Part shown: positions 28,226 through 38,468 of the stretch, one piece after another
Position numbering within the stretch: the stretch's first letter is position 1
Layout: the number at the start of each line of letters is the position of its first letter
Assembly: GCF_002288305.1 (NCBI RefSeq)
Contig: NZ_CP016779.1
Location: forward strand, 124,001-188,000
Source of the DNA: Candidatus Nanopelagicus abundans
GTDB taxonomy: Bacteria; Actinomycetota; Actinomycetes; Nanopelagicales; Nanopelagicaceae
Direction of reading: 5' to 3'
Length of the DNA stretch: 64,000 nt
Notes under the pieces: model-generated
Told to the model about the DNA's origin: nothing
Database searches by the model: none
What the model saw: the letters and a program-made list of their open reading frames with translations, nothing else
Translations under genes and position numbers: made by a program

Positions 28226-28885
28226 ATGAGAAAAATAATTAAGTTTGCGATAGCAACTTCTTCACTTATTATTTTTTCCACCATACTTACGCCAGTTTCA
28301 AATGCCGCGCCTAATAAATCTTTAGATAAAATTAAATGCAAGATTACAAAGGCAAAGGGGCATACTGCTAAAAGTATTAATCCACCTGAAATTAAAGGAC
28401 CATTTAAAAATAGAACCTTTACCTTCACAACAAACTGTGGCGATGTTGTAGTTGAAGCAGATGGAAAGAGTGCTCCAATTACAGTTACTGCATTATCAGC
28501 GCTAGCAGCCGGTGGTTTTTTTGATAAAACACTTTGTCACAGACTAACTACTGAAAATATTTTTGTTCTTCAGTGCGGAGATCCAACTGCAACTGGCTTA
28601 GGTGGACCAAATTTTACTTATCGAGATGAAAATCTACCTCTAACCGATGAAAATAATTACCCAGCAGGCGTAGTTGCAATGGCTAACTCAGGGCAGAATA
28701 CAAACGGTAGTCAATTTTTTATTGTTTACGCAGACACATCTTTACCACCTAGTTACACAATTTGGGGCAAAGTAACAAAAGGTTTGGAAATTGTTCAAAT
28801 GGTTGCAAAAAGTGGAGTATTGGATGGAAAGAAAGATGGTTCACCAAAACAAAAAATTGGAATAGAAAAAGTAAAGGTTCGTTAG
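28226..28885 (+). CDS. Exported cyclophilin-type peptidyl-prolyl isomerase
   Basis: Probably accelerates proline isomerisation in exported proteins. The 219-residue product has a signal peptide with a cleavage site near SNA-A (about residue 27) and no lipobox cysteine. It then has a cyclophilin domain with the catalytic arginine in LCHRLTTENIFVLQCGDP, the GGPNFTYRDENL segment, and MANSGQNTNGSQFFI, the substrate-pocket signature. Two cysteines flank the domain entrance (C37, C54 region) and may pair outside the cell. Its stop codon overlaps that of the convergent PIG-L gene by four bases. Confidence 0.9.
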   Translation: MRKIIKFAIATSSLIIFSTILTPVSNAAPNKSLDKIKCKITKAKGHTAKSINPPEIKGPFKNRTFTFTTNCGDVVVEADGKSAPITVTALSALAAGGFFDKTLCHRLTTENIFVLQCGDPTATGLGGPNFTYRDENLPLTDENNYPAGVVAMANSGQNTNGSQFFIVYADTSLPPSYTIWGKVTKGLEIVQMVAKSGVLDGKKDGSPKQKIGIEKVKVR

Positions 28886-29610
28886 TTAGTATTTACAATC
28901 TTAAACACTTCAGCAACTGATCCAGCTGGCAGATTATTGGCTTGAGCATTTCGCTCACCCCACTCACGGACCATATTTTCTAAGTTTTCATTATGAGCAG
29001 TTTGGCTAACATGACTATGAAGTGCTTTCATTTTCTTATCAAAAGTTGAAGTAATATCAATAAAGTGATCTGGGTTTGAATTAGACATTACCCAAACCTC
29101 TTTTACTCGCCACGGTTGTAATCCTTCATTTTTTAGTAAATCTTCAAATGCAAATGGGTTTCTAGAATCTGGATAGACAGCTTGAATTGCCGCTTCACCT
29201 GCAGCCATATGATCTGGATGGGATGCAAATAAGCGGTCCCAATTCCTATCTGGTGATTGGATAAGCATTCGATCAGGTTTAGTAATACGAATTTGTCTAA
29301 CAATATCTTTGCGTAATTCAATAGTTGGTACTAACCAACCATCTCGATAATTTAAAAATGTTATATCTGTAACTCCAACTGCTAGACCTGCCTCACGTTG
29401 CTCACGCTGGCGAATTTTAGGCATTTCCTCACGTGGCACAGATAGATCTTCACCACCTTGATCACCATTTGTGCAGATGCAATATGAAACCTTAATTCCT
29501 TTAGCACTCCAAAGAGCAATAGTTCCGGCAGCTCCAAAGTCACAATCATCAGGGTGCGCAGTTACAACTAAAACTCGCTCGATCTCACTGTCATTTAATG
29601 GCTCCATCAT
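28882..29610 (-). CDS. PIG-L/LmbE family deacetylase
   Basis: Zinc-dependent N-deacetylase of the family that includes MshB and Mca of mycothiol metabolism. With the start at 29610 the product has 242 residues; in-frame ATG 29640 and TTG 29664 would add 10 or 18 residues, but family members usually begin shortly before the first strand VLVVTAHPDD, which favours 29610 or 29607. Zinc-site residues are visible in HPDDCDFG (about residues 19-26) and later in ASHPDHMAAGEA. The substrate is not clear; no mycothiol genes are adjacent. It diverges from pcrA across about 55 bases, which must hold both promoters. Confidence 0.82.
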   Translation of the reverse strand: MMEPLNDSEIERVLVVTAHPDDCDFGAAGTIALWSAKGIKVSYCICTNGDQGGEDLSVPREEMPKIRQREQREAGLAVGVTDITFLNYRDGWLVPTIELRKDIVRQIRITKPDRMLIQSPDRNWDRLFASHPDHMAAGEAAIQAVYPDSRNPFAFEDLLKNEGLQPWRVKEVWVMSNSNPDHFIDITSTFDKKMKALHSHVSQTAHNENLENMVREWGERNAQANNLPAGSVAEVFKIVNTN

Positions 29611-29665
29611 TGGCAAGGTTACCGCAGCAATTTGCCTCATCGTACCGACCGATAGACTTACCAAT

Positions 29666-31879
29666 ATGTCCGCGTTAATCGAAGGTTTAAATCCTCAACA
29701 AATAGCAGCGGTTAAACACGAGGGTTCACCTTTATTAGTTGTAGCAGGTGCAGGTTCTGGAAAGACCCGAGTACTAACAAGAAGAATTGCTTATTTATTA
29801 GCGCAGCGAAATGTTGCCCCATATGAGGTACTAGCAATCACCTTTACAAATAAAGCAGCTGGTGAAATGAAAGAGCGAGTTGCGCAATTAGTTGGTGATC
29901 GCGCCAAAGCTATGTGGGTATCAACATTCCACTCAGCATGTGTGCGGATACTACGTAAGGAGGCTTCATTACTTGGTTATACAAACTCATTCACAATCTA
30001 TGATCAAAGTGATTCACTAAGGCTAATTACTCTAGTGATGCGTGATTTAAATTTAGATGCTAAGCGCTATGCACCAAGAGCGGTAGCAGCTTTGATCTCG
30101 CAGGCAAAAAATGAACTAATGGGTCCAGCAGATTATTTAAATCAAGGCAAAGATCAATTCCAAGAGATAGTTGCCCAAGTCTTTGCTATTTATCAAAAGC
30201 GATTAAGCGGTGCTAATTCAATGGATTTTGATGATTTAATTGCAAAAACTGTTGAAGTCTTACAACGCCATCCAGAAACTAGAGCTAAGTATCGCTCACG
30301 CTTTAAACATATCTTGGTAGATGAATATCAAGATACTAATCATGCCCAGTATGTCTTAATTAAAGAGTTGGTAGGAAGCGCCTCTGATTCCTTCGCTTTA
30401 GCTGAGCTTTGTGTTGTGGGAGATGCTGATCAATCTATCTACGCTTTTCGTGGCGCTAACATCCGAAATATTTTACAATTTGAAGCAGATTATCCAGAGG
30501 CTAAAACAATTTTACTAGAACAAAATTATCGCTCAACTCAAAATATTTTAAGCGCTGCTAACGCAGTGATTTCAAATAATGAAGGCAGGAAAGAGAAAAA
30601 TTTGTGGTCTGAAAATGGCGCTGGTTCAACAATCATTGGTTATGTGGCAGAAAGTGAACATGATGAGGCTGATTTTGTAGTTCGCGAGATTGGTCGGCTT
30701 CGTGACTTAGCAAAATCAAATCCAGGAGATACCGCAATTTTCTATCGCACTAATGCGCAATCTCGTGTTTTTGAAGAGGTATTTATGCGAATAGGAATTC
30801 CATACAAAGTAGTGGGTGGAGTTAGGTTTTATGAGCGAAAAGAAATTAAAGATTTTCTTGCCTACCTTAGAGTAATTGTTAATCCAAACGATGAAGTTTC
30901 ACTTAGAAGAATTATTAACACACCAAAGCGGGGTATTGGTGATCGAGCCCTTGATTTACTAGACCTATACGCCCAGAGCAATAACTTAACTTTTTGGCAG
31001 TCATTATGTGAGGTTAAAAAAAATCAAGATATCGCTCAAAGATCCGCTGCTTCTTTAATTGAGTTTGTTAAATTAATTCAATCATTACAAACACTAGTTG
31101 AGGCAAAAACTAGGCCATCTGTTATTGCACAAGCAGTACTTGAACAATCAGGATTACTTACTGAGTTATCAGAGAGTAAAGATCCACAAGATGAGGTTAG
31201 AGTTGAAAACTTAGAGGAGTTAGTCGCAGTTGCAACAGAATATGAAGAGGGTGAAGTTGATGACGGAGAAGAAATTTCATTAGTAGGTTTCTTAGAGGAT
31301 GTCTCACTTGTTGCAGATGCTGATCAAATACCAGAAGGTGAAGATCATGGCGGAGTAGTAACGATGATGACATTACACACCGCAAAAGGACTTGAGTTCC
31401 CAACAGTTTTTTTAACAGGTATGGAAGAAGGTATTTTTCCACACTCTAGAACACTTGGTGATCCAGATGAATTACAAGAAGAGCGCCGGCTTGCTTACGT
31501 TGGACTAACGAGGGCTAGAGAAAATCTTTTTATTACAAGAGCTGAATATCGTTCATCATGGGGTTCACCTAATTACAACCCAGCATCTAGATTTCTAAGT
31601 GAAATACCAGATTCAGTAATTGAATGGAATCAAGCGCAGGAAAAAGCACCTTCAATTAAAACTACATCACGGCGCACATTCGCCCCAGTTAAAGCAACTG
31701 GCAAAATAAATACCACTATGCAACTTGAAGTTGGTGAGCGCGTATCACATGACACATTTGGTTTAGGAACTGTAGTTTCAGTAAGTGGTGAGGGTGATCG
31801 AGCCGAAGCAACCATAAATTTTGGCTCATTTGGTGAGAAGCGACTGCTACTTCGTTATGCACCAGTTGAGAAATTATAA
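29666..31879 (+). CDS. pcrA: ATP-dependent DNA helicase PcrA/UvrD
   Basis: Superfamily 1A 3'-5' DNA helicase for repair and for removing obstacles on DNA. ATG 29666 gives MSALIEGLNPQQIAAVKH, the normal start; longer frames run back through the divergent gene. The 737-residue product has Walker A VAGAGSGKTRVL (about 26-37), the AITFTNKAA motif, DEYQDTNHAQY (motif II), ADQSIYAFRGAN (motif III), QNYRST, and TLHTAKGLEFPTVFL plus VGLTRARENL in the second domain. The C-terminus has the GERVSHDTFGLGTVVSV fold typical of PcrA. Diverges from the PIG-L gene. Confidence 0.95.
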   Translation: MSALIEGLNPQQIAAVKHEGSPLLVVAGAGSGKTRVLTRRIAYLLAQRNVAPYEVLAITFTNKAAGEMKERVAQLVGDRAKAMWVSTFHSACVRILRKEASLLGYTNSFTIYDQSDSLRLITLVMRDLNLDAKRYAPRAVAALISQAKNELMGPADYLNQGKDQFQEIVAQVFAIYQKRLSGANSMDFDDLIAKTVEVLQRHPETRAKYRSRFKHILVDEYQDTNHAQYVLIKELVGSASDSFALAELCVVGDADQSIYAFRGANIRNILQFEADYPEAKTILLEQNYRSTQNILSAANAVISNNEGRKEKNLWSENGAGSTIIGYVAESEHDEADFVVREIGRLRDLAKSNPGDTAIFYRTNAQSRVFEEVFMRIGIPYKVVGGVRFYERKEIKDFLAYLRVIVNPNDEVSLRRIINTPKRGIGDRALDLLDLYAQSNNLTFWQSLCEVKKNQDIAQRSAASLIEFVKLIQSLQTLVEAKTRPSVIAQAVLEQSGLLTELSESKDPQDEVRVENLEELVAVATEYEEGEVDDGEEISLVGFLEDVSLVADADQIPEGEDHGGVVTMMTLHTAKGLEFPTVFLTGMEEGIFPHSRTLGDPDELQEERRLAYVGLTRARENLFITRAEYRSSWGSPNYNPASRFLSEIPDSVIEWNQAQEKAPSIKTTSRRTFAPVKATGKINTTMQLEVGERVSHDTFGLGTVVSVSGEGDRAEATINFGSFGEKRLLLRYAPVEKL

Positions 31880-31942
31880 ATTTACTCACTTTCTCATTAC
31901 TATTACTACCTTGCGCTTTCCTAAATTTGATCGGGGAAATTA

Positions 31943-33106
31943 GTGGATCTTTTTGAGTATCAAGCACGTGATCTATTTGAATCTCATCAAATTCCAGTGT
32001 TAGCCGGCGCAGTTGCCACCACAGCAGATCAGGCATATTCAGCGGCTGAAAAAATTGGTGGAAAAGTTGTTGTTAAAGCTCAGGTAAAAGTTGGTGGCAG
32101 AGGAAAAGCTGGTGGGGTAAAGCTGGCAGAAAATGCTGCTGATGCTAAAGAAAAAGCCGGTGCAATTTTAGGAATGGACATAAAAGGACACATAGTAAAA
32201 AAAGTAATGATTGCTCAAGCAGCACCAATTGAATCTGAGTATTACCTAGCAATTTTATTAGATCGTGCTAACCGAAACTTTTTAGTTATGGCATCAGTAG
32301 CTGGTGGTATGGAGATTGAAGAGGTTGCCCATAAAACTCCAGAAAAGCTAGCAAGAGTTGGAATTGATCCAAATAAAGGCATTGATAAGGCGCAAGCATT
32401 AGAGATTGCAAAGAGTGGACAATTTCCAGCAGATGTTTTAGATCAGGTTGGTGATGTGTTAGTAAAACTATGGCAGGCATTTATTAAAGAAGATGCCACC
32501 TTAATGGAGATTAATCCATTAGTTAAAACTACTGATGGCAAAGTTATTGCTTTAGATGGCAAAGTTACTTTAGATGACAATGCTATTTTCAGGCATCCAG
32601 AACATGAGGCTCTAGTAGATCATGATGCAACTAACCCACTAGAAAAATTAGCAAAAGAAAAAGATTTAAATTACGTTAAATTAGATGGTCAGGTAGGAAT
32701 TATTGGTAACGGCGCAGGTCTGGTAATGAGTACGTTAGATGTTGTGGCATATGCTGGCGAGAAATATGGCGTTAAACCAGCAAACTTTTTAGATATTGGT
32801 GGGGGTGCCTCTGCTGAGGTAATGGCAAATGGTTTATCAATAATTTTAGGAGATAGTGACGTTAAAAGTGTATTTGTAAATGTATTTGGTGGAATTACTG
32901 CTTGTGATGCAGTCGCAAATGGAATTGTGCAGGCCCTTGAAATCCTTGGTAGTAAAGCCACTAAACCAATTGTTGTAAGACTTGATGGTAATAATGTTGA
33001 ACTAGGTCGAAAGATATTAAGTGAAGTAAATCATCCATTAATTCAGCAGATAGAAACAATGGATGGCGCAGCAGCAAAAGCGGCAGAGTTGGCGGGGAAT
33101 AAATGA
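31943..33106 (+). CDS. sucC: Succinate--CoA ligase (ADP-forming) subunit beta
   Basis: ATP-grasp subunit of succinyl-CoA synthetase in the TCA cycle, conserving energy as ATP or GTP. The 387-residue product starts with GTG at 31943 (GGGGAAA site upstream), giving [20 protein letters not shown]. It has [18 protein letters not shown], the metal-binding EINPLV segment and [16 protein letters not shown] at the C-terminal CoA-ligase domain. It overlaps sucD by four bases, as expected for a stoichiometric alpha/beta enzyme. Confidence 0.97.
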   Translation: MDLFEYQARDLFESHQIPVLAGAVATTADQAYSAAEKIGGKVVVKAQVKVGGRGKAGGVKLAENAADAKEKAGAILGMDIKGHIVKKVMIAQAAPIESEYYLAILLDRANRNFLVMASVAGGMEIEEVAHKTPEKLARVGIDPNKGIDKAQALEIAKSGQFPADVLDQVGDVLVKLWQAFIKEDATLMEINPLVKTTDGKVIALDGKVTLDDNAIFRHPEHEALVDHDATNPLEKLAKEKDLNYVKLDGQVGIIGNGAGLVMSTLDVVAYAGEKYGVKPANFLDIGGGASAEVMANGLSIILGDSDVKSVFVNVFGGITACDAVANGIVQALEILGSKATKPIVVRLDGNNVELGRKILSEVNHPLIQQIETMDGAAAKAAELAGNK

Positions 33107-33984
33107 CAATTTTTGTTAACGAAAGTACTAAAGTAATTGTGCAAGGTATGACTGGCTCTGAGGGAACTAAGCACACTAAACGTATGCTTAAAGCTGGTAC
33201 AAAAATTGTGGCTGGTGTAACACCTGGTAAAGGTGGTCAATCTGTTGATATGGATGGCCAAATAATTCCAGTATTTAATTCAGTCAAAGAGGCTATCTCA
33301 GCAACTGGAGCTAATGCTTCAGTTGTATTTGTGCCACCTAAGTTTGCCAAAGCTGCCGTAATAGATGCCATTGACGCGATGATTCCATTAGTAGTTGTAA
33401 TAACTGAAGGAATTCCAGTCAATGATGTTGCTGCTTTTTATGCATACTCAGTTGAAAAAGGTACAACTCAAATCCTTGGCCCAAACTGCCCAGGAATAAT
33501 TAGTCCAGGTAAAACTAATCTTGGAATTATCCCCTCAGACATAACAGGCAGTGGACCAATCGGTTTAGTTTCAAAATCTGGAACCCTTACATATCAGATG
33601 ATGTTTGAATTAAGAGATTTTGGTTTTACTACTGCAGTTGGAATTGGTGGAGATCCAATTATCGTTACAACACATATTGATTGTTTGCGTGCATTCCAAG
33701 ATGATCCAGAAACTAAGGCAATTGTTATGATCGGTGAAATAGGTGGGGATGCAGAAGAGCGTGCTGCGCAATTTATTAAGGAGTATGTAACAAAACCTGT
33801 AGTTGGATATGTTGCTGGCTTTACCGCACCTGAAGGTAAAACGATGGGCCATGCTGGCGCAATTGTCTCAGGTTCATCTGGTACTGCAGCAGCTAAAAAA
33901 GAAGCATTAGAGGCTGTCGGTGTTGCGGTTGGTAAAACACCAAGTGAAACCGCTAACTTGATGCGCAAGATATTGAATGGATAA
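33103..33984 (+). CDS. sucD: Succinate--CoA ligase subunit alpha
   Basis: CoA-binding subunit that carries the phosphohistidine intermediate. The 293-residue product has the CoA-binding N-terminal domain ([25 protein letters not shown]), [17 protein letters not shown], and the active-site histidine in [12 protein letters not shown] near residue 247. ATGA overlap with sucC ensures coupled translation. A membrane protein gene follows after 18 bases. Confidence 0.97.
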   Translation: MTIFVNESTKVIVQGMTGSEGTKHTKRMLKAGTKIVAGVTPGKGGQSVDMDGQIIPVFNSVKEAISATGANASVVFVPPKFAKAAVIDAIDAMIPLVVVITEGIPVNDVAAFYAYSVEKGTTQILGPNCPGIISPGKTNLGIIPSDITGSGPIGLVSKSGTLTYQMMFELRDFGFTTAVGIGGDPIIVTTHIDCLRAFQDDPETKAIVMIGEIGGDAEERAAQFIKEYVTKPVVGYVAGFTAPEGKTMGHAGAIVSGSSGTAAAKKEALEAVGVAVGKTPSETANLMRKILNG

Positions 33985-34002
33985 AAAGCAGATAGGAAAA
34001 TA

Positions 34003-35094
34003 ATGGTTGCGCGTAGGTTATGGACAGCGCTGCAACAAGTAGTTCGCTCAGTTCTAATAATTCTATTTCCACTTGCATTTATAACTTTATTTGCTTGGGC
34101 AACTGCTGGTAGTACTTATGGAACCACTTCCGATCCAATGCGGGCAGCTGTTTGGCTTTGGTTAGGTTCACACCTAACCCCATTTAACATAACAAGTAAT
34201 GAAGTAAGTGGCTATCTCTCCTATTTACCACTTGGAGCAGTTGTTTTGCCTTGGCTAACTATGCGCCTTGGGTATAAAAGAGTTCTTGAAGTAGTTGGAA
34301 ATAAAAAAGTTAGTCGAGCATATTTTATTATCGCCTACTTATTAATCTATTTACTTCTCACTTTAATTTCTAGTAATTCACAAGTTTCAACTGATCTATT
34401 TAGGGGATTAGGGATTTTATTTATTCTACTTCTAACCGCTACCACAGATCTTAAGGTTGAAAATTCTATTAAGTTGCCAATGCAAATTTTCCTGATCATG
34501 TTAGGCATTGCCGGTATCTTATTTTCTATTTCTTTAATGCTTAATTTTTCAACTGCAAAAAACCTAACTATTGTGCTAAATCCAGGGATATTAGGCGGCC
34601 TACTTTTATTACTACTGCAGTTGTTATACCTACCAAATATTATCTTTACCACTCTTAGTTATATTCTAGGCTCTGGTTTTTCATTAGGAAAAGCTACTGA
34701 TATCTCACCATTTATATTTAACTTAAGAGAGATCCCAGCAATTCCAGTATTAGCTGGGCTACCTTCTGATGAGAATATTTGGTTTCTTCTGCCCACATTG
34801 ATGATCGCAATTTACGGCTGGATTAACTTAACTTTAATATTTAAGTTAAATATTGATACAAAAAGTAAGCGCCAATTAATTTTAAGATTATTTATAGTTT
34901 CTATTGCGGGCGTGATGATTATTGCATTTATTACTTCAGGATCATTAATCTCTAGCAATATGTCACCAGTTGGTGTAAATCCTCTACGAATTGGAGCAGT
35001 AGTAACAGCGCACCTCTTGCTTGTGCTGCTACTAATGATCTTGTTGCCAAAGGTGTTTAAGAAGAAAGATAGCAAGGGTAGGCTTACCATATGA
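34003..35094 (+). CDS. Polytopic membrane protein, DUF6350-like
   Basis: A 363-residue protein with roughly nine or ten hydrophobic helices and short polar loops, with no recognisable catalytic motif. A protein of this kind (the DUF6350 family) lies between sucD and the purN-purH-folD genes in many actinobacteria, so the assignment rests on position, length and hydropathy, not on a motif. The ATG at 34003 follows ATAGGAAA, and the gene overlaps folD by four bases. Function unknown. Confidence 0.6.
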   Translation: MVARRLWTALQQVVRSVLIILFPLAFITLFAWATAGSTYGTTSDPMRAAVWLWLGSHLTPFNITSNEVSGYLSYLPLGAVVLPWLTMRLGYKRVLEVVGNKKVSRAYFIIAYLLIYLLLTLISSNSQVSTDLFRGLGILFILLLTATTDLKVENSIKLPMQIFLIMLGIAGILFSISLMLNFSTAKNLTIVLNPGILGGLLLLLLQLLYLPNIIFTTLSYILGSGFSLGKATDISPFIFNLREIPAIPVLAGLPSDENIWFLLPTLMIAIYGWINLTLIFKLNIDTKSKRQLILRLFIVSIAGVMIIAFITSGSLISSNMSPVGVNPLRIGAVVTAHLLLVLLLMILLPKVFKKKDSKGRLTI

Positions 35095-35921
35095 GCGCAG
35101 TGATTATGGATGGCAAAAAATTAGCCAAGCAGACTAAAGATGGCATAGCTGCTCAAATTAAACAGAGTAATAAAAAATTAGGACTTGGTACTATTTTAGT
35201 TGGCGATGATCCAGGCTCACTAGCTTATGTTGAAGGAAAGCACAGTGATTGTGCTGAAGTTGGTATCAACTCAATTAGAGTTGAATTACCTAAAACGGTA
35301 AGTGAGCAAGAAATCATCAAAGCTGTAAATGATTTAAACAATAATCCAGAGTGCACTGGTTTTATTGTTCAACTGCCACTACCAAAGTCCGTTAATACTG
35401 AAAAAGTCTTACTAGCAATTGATCCTAAAAAAGATGCTGATGGCCTAAATCCAGTTAACTTAGGTAGTTTAGTTTTATCAGCAAATAAAGTAATTCCCTG
35501 CACACCTAAAGCAATTTTGGCATTATTAAATGAGTATAAAATTAAGTTATCCGGTAGCAAAGTTTTAATAATTGGTCGAGGTACTACTGTTGGCCGCCCG
35601 CTTTCAATCTTGTTATCTCAGAAACCTATTGACGCCACCATTACGCTGGCGCACTCAGCAACAAATAACTTGATGGATTTAATTAAAGAAGCAGATGTAT
35701 TAGTTGTAGCTATTGGAGTAGCAAATTTTATTAAGTCAAATATGGTTAAGCCAGGCTGTACCGTAGTTGATGTTGGAATTACTAGAGAAGATGGCAAACT
35801 ACTAGGTGATGTTGACCCAGCAGTTGCACAAGTTGCCGCTTACTTCACACCAACACCAGGTGGCGTCGGACCGATGACAAGAGCTATGTTGCTAAGTAAT
35901 CTACTTGAGTTAGCAAAGTAA
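35091..35921 (+). CDS. folD: Bifunctional methylene-THF dehydrogenase / methenyl-THF cyclohydrolase FolD
   Basis: Cytosolic enzyme of one-carbon metabolism, linking 5,10-methylene-THF and 10-formyl-THF. The 276-residue product has the active-site YVEGKHSDCAEVGI (tyrosine and lysine of the YxxxK-type site), FIVQLPLPKSV, PKKDADGLNPVNLG and the nucleotide-binding IIGRGTTVGRPLS. It ends with the family's TPTPGGVGPMTRAML. ATGA overlap with the membrane protein and TAATG overlap with the DUF3017 gene. 10-formyl-THF feeds purine synthesis, yet purN and purH are not at this locus. Confidence 0.97.
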   Translation: MSAVIMDGKKLAKQTKDGIAAQIKQSNKKLGLGTILVGDDPGSLAYVEGKHSDCAEVGINSIRVELPKTVSEQEIIKAVNDLNNNPECTGFIVQLPLPKSVNTEKVLLAIDPKKDADGLNPVNLGSLVLSANKVIPCTPKAILALLNEYKIKLSGSKVLIIGRGTTVGRPLSILLSQKPIDATITLAHSATNNLMDLIKEADVLVVAIGVANFIKSNMVKPGCTVVDVGITREDGKLLGDVDPAVAQVAAYFTPTPGGVGPMTRAMLLSNLLELAK

Positions 35922-36166
35922 TGAAAGAGAGTTTCACACTAGATCAGATCCGCCGTTTTTCACTTGCAGTGGTAGTAATTGGTCTAATTATTTCTATTAG
36001 TGGAGCAGTTAGAACAGGCTCAATTATTTTATCCCTTGGCGCTAGTGCATTTGTTTTAGCTAGGCACTCTCAAGTTAAAGTTAAGCGAAATATTGAACTC
36101 ATTTTACCGATTATGATCTGTATTATGTTATTTGTCTTAGCTTTATCCCTGCCGAACGCTAGATAA
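35921..36166 (+). CDS. Small membrane protein, DUF3017 family
   Basis: An 81-residue protein with about three hydrophobic helices (residues about 14-30, 34-48, 60-76) and a basic loop (RHSQVKVKR). Its place directly after folD and before mdh, and its size, match the DUF3017 family of actinobacteria. No function is known for the family. It begins in a TAATG overlap with folD. Confidence 0.75.
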   Translation: MKESFTLDQIRRFSLAVVVIGLIISISGAVRTGSIILSLGASAFVLARHSQVKVKRNIELILPIMICIMLFVLALSLPNAR

Positions 36167-36175
36167 ATCACCGAT

Positions 36176-36204
36176 TTAGAACTATTAGAAGTAATCAGTA
36201 ATAT
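36176..36204 (+). promoter_or_regulatory. Candidate promoter of mdh-icd
   Basis: TTAGAA (36176-36181), a 17-base spacer and TAATAT (36199-36204) lie 25 bases before the mdh ATG. The -10 is good and the -35 fair. The position, right after the DUF3017 stop, suits a separate mdh-icd transcript. Prediction only. Confidence 0.35.
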
Positions 36205-36229
36205 TAGATATGCTCCCTGAAAGGATTAA

Positions 36230-37186
36230 ATGAGTCGATCTGGAAAAGTAACAGTTGTTGGCGCCGGCTTCTATGGATCAACCACCGCACTCAGGCTTGC
36301 TGAATATAATATTTTTGAAACGGTAGTTTTAACAGATATTGTCGAAGGAAAATCTGAAGGCTTAGCCTTAGATATAAATCAATCTAGATCAATTGAAAAC
36401 TTTGAGACCAAAGTAATTGGCGCAACAACTAATGCTGAAGGCGGCGGTTATGAGAAAACTGCAAATTCAGATGTAGTAGTTATTACTGCTGGTCTTCCTA
36501 GAAAGCCTGGCATGAGCCGAATGGATTTAATTGGTGTTAATGCTGGCATTGTTCGAGGTGTTGCAGAAAATATTGCAAAACACTCACCTAACTCTGTGAT
36601 TATTGTGGTTTCAAATCCACTTGATGAGATGACCGCTCTTACTCAGTTGGCCACAAAGTTTTCTTATAACAAAGTAATTGGCCAAGCTGGCATGTTAGAT
36701 ACTGCCAGGTTTACTAATTTTGTTGCTGAAAAATGTGGCGTAGAGATCGCTAGCGTTAAAACATTAACACTTGGTTCACACGGTGAGACTATGGTGCCTG
36801 TACCAAGCCGTTGCACTGTAAATGGTAAAGCATTATCTGAATTCTTATCTGCAGTTGAAATTGCAGATTTAGTTGATAAAACTCGAAATGGTGGAGCTGA
36901 GATTGTGGCATTACTTAAAACAGGTTCGGCTTACTACGCACCATCTGCAGCAGCCGCTCGAATGGCAAGAGCAGTAATTACTGATTCAAATGAGGTAATG
37001 CCAGTATGTGCTTGGGTAAATGGTGAATACGGAATTAATGGAGTTTATTTAGGAGTTGAAGCTCAGATCGGTAAGAATGGCGCGAATAAAGTTGTCGAAA
37101 CTAAATTAACAGCCGATGAGTTAGCCTCATTAAAAGTTGCTGCTGAGGCAGTTCGCACCAAACAAGCAGATGTTAAAGATTTATAA
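36230..37186 (+). CDS. mdh: Malate dehydrogenase (lactate dehydrogenase-like type)
   Basis: NAD-dependent interconversion of malate and oxaloacetate in the TCA cycle. The 318-residue product starts at ATG 36230 behind GAAAGGAT, with the Rossmann motif [12 protein letters not shown] (about 10-21). The active-site region [15 protein letters not shown] has the arginine-rich loop of malate rather than lactate dehydrogenases; the catalytic histidine lies in GSHGETMVP. It belongs to the LDH-like MDH group, not the Mdh type of Streptomyces-like cytosolic enzymes. icd follows after 14 bases. Confidence 0.92.
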   Translation: MSRSGKVTVVGAGFYGSTTALRLAEYNIFETVVLTDIVEGKSEGLALDINQSRSIENFETKVIGATTNAEGGGYEKTANSDVVVITAGLPRKPGMSRMDLIGVNAGIVRGVAENIAKHSPNSVIIVVSNPLDEMTALTQLATKFSYNKVIGQAGMLDTARFTNFVAEKCGVEIASVKTLTLGSHGETMVPVPSRCTVNGKALSEFLSAVEIADLVDKTRNGGAEIVALLKTGSAYYAPSAAAARMARAVITDSNEVMPVCAWVNGEYGINGVYLGVEAQIGKNGANKVVETKLTADELASLKVAAEAVRTKQADVKDL

Positions 37187-37200
37187 GGGAGAATAAGGAT

Positions 37201-38415
37201 ATGAATAAGATTAAAGTAGTAGGCACCGTTGTTGAATTAGATGGTGATGAAATGACTAGAATTATTTGGTCATTTATTAAAGACTCCTTGATCTTGCCAT
37301 ACCTTGATATAAATCTTGAGTACTACGATCTTGGAATCGAATATCGCGATAAAACTGATGATCAGGTAACAATTGACTCAGCTCATGCAATTCAAAAGCA
37401 TGGCGTTGGCGTTAAGTGCGCAACTATCACTCCTGATGAAGCAAGAGTTGAAGAGTTTAAGTTAAAAAAGATGTGGAAATCACCGAATGGAACAATCCGT
37501 AATATTTTAGGTGGAGTAATTTTTCGTGAACCAATTATTATTAAAAATGTCCCAAGATTAATTCCTCATTGGAATAAGCCAATTGTAATTGGCCGCCATG
37601 CTTTTGGTGATCAATACAAAGCAACTGATTTTCGTGTACCAAGTGCTGGAAAACTAACCGTTACGTTCACTCCAGAAGATGGTTCAAAGCCAATGGAGTT
37701 TAACGTTTTTGATTTTCCATCTTCAGGTGTTGCAATGGCGATGTATAACCTTGATGATTCAATTCGTGATTTTGCAAGAGCCTCATTTAACTACGGACTA
37801 GTTAGAAAATATCCAGTATTTCTATCAACAAAAAATACAATTTTAAAAGCTTATGATGGTCGCTTTAAAGATATCTTCGCAGAAGTTTTTGAAAAAGAGT
37901 TTAAGGCTGAGTTTGCTAAAAATAATCTCGAGTATGACCACCGATTAATCGATGATATGGTGGCAACATCATTGCGCTGGGAGGGCGGTTATATCTGGGC
38001 CTGTAAGAATTATGATGGCGATGTTCAATCCGACACAGTTGCTCAAGGTTATGGCTCACTTGGACTTATGACATCAGTACTTATGACACCAGATGGAAAA
38101 ACAGTTGAAGCAGAAGCAGCTCATGGCACAGTTACTCGCCACTATCGCGATCACAAAGCGGGTAAGGCAACCTCTACAAATCCAATTGCATCAATCTTTG
38201 CTTGGACACAAGGGCTAGCGCACCGAGCTAAATTAGATAACACTCCTAAAGTTGCAGAGTTTGCAAAGACACTTGAGCGAGTTTGTATTCAAACAGTTGA
38301 GAGTGGAAAAATGACTAAAGATCTAGCGTTGCTAATTAGTAAAGATGCACCATGGCTTAATACCCAAGAGTTTTTAGCTGCAATTGATGATAATTTAAAG
38401 AAGGAAATGGTTTAA
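37201..38415 (+). CDS. icd: Isocitrate dehydrogenase (NADP+), homodimeric type
   Basis: Oxidative decarboxylation of isocitrate to 2-oxoglutarate with NADPH formation. The 404-residue product begins [19 protein letters not shown] and contains [19 protein letters not shown] (substrate binding), [28 protein letters not shown] (metal and substrate residues) and [28 protein letters not shown]. This pattern belongs to the eukaryote-like homodimeric family, not the 740-residue monomeric enzyme of many actinobacteria. The gene ends just before a strong terminator shared with the convergent msiK. Confidence 0.95.
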   Translation: MNKIKVVGTVVELDGDEMTRIIWSFIKDSLILPYLDINLEYYDLGIEYRDKTDDQVTIDSAHAIQKHGVGVKCATITPDEARVEEFKLKKMWKSPNGTIRNILGGVIFREPIIIKNVPRLIPHWNKPIVIGRHAFGDQYKATDFRVPSAGKLTVTFTPEDGSKPMEFNVFDFPSSGVAMAMYNLDDSIRDFARASFNYGLVRKYPVFLSTKNTILKAYDGRFKDIFAEVFEKEFKAEFAKNNLEYDHRLIDDMVATSLRWEGGYIWACKNYDGDVQSDTVAQGYGSLGLMTSVLMTPDGKTVEAEAAHGTVTRHYRDHKAGKATSTNPIASIFAWTQGLAHRAKLDNTPKVAEFAKTLERVCIQTVESGKMTKDLALLISKDAPWLNTQEFLAAIDDNLKKEMV

Positions 38416-38425
38416 CACTTAAAAC

Positions 38426-38459
38426 AAAAAGCCCCACTTGAGTTCAAGTGGGGCTTTTT
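38426..38459. terminator. Bidirectional intrinsic terminator between icd and msiK
   Basis: A 16-base perfect inverted repeat (38426-38441 with 38444-38459), AAAAAGCCCCACTTGA on the left, gives a GC-rich stem with an A run on one side and a T run on the other. It therefore works in both directions and separates the convergent icd and msiK genes. It starts 10 bases after the icd stop and ends 10 bases before the msiK stop. Confidence 0.95.
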
Positions 38460-38468
38460 AATGTCTAC

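Noticed and set aside
33594-33968. Minus-strand frame of about 124 codons inside sucD
   Set aside because: Fully inside sucD, without ribosome-binding site or homology; it results from the codon bias of the real gene.
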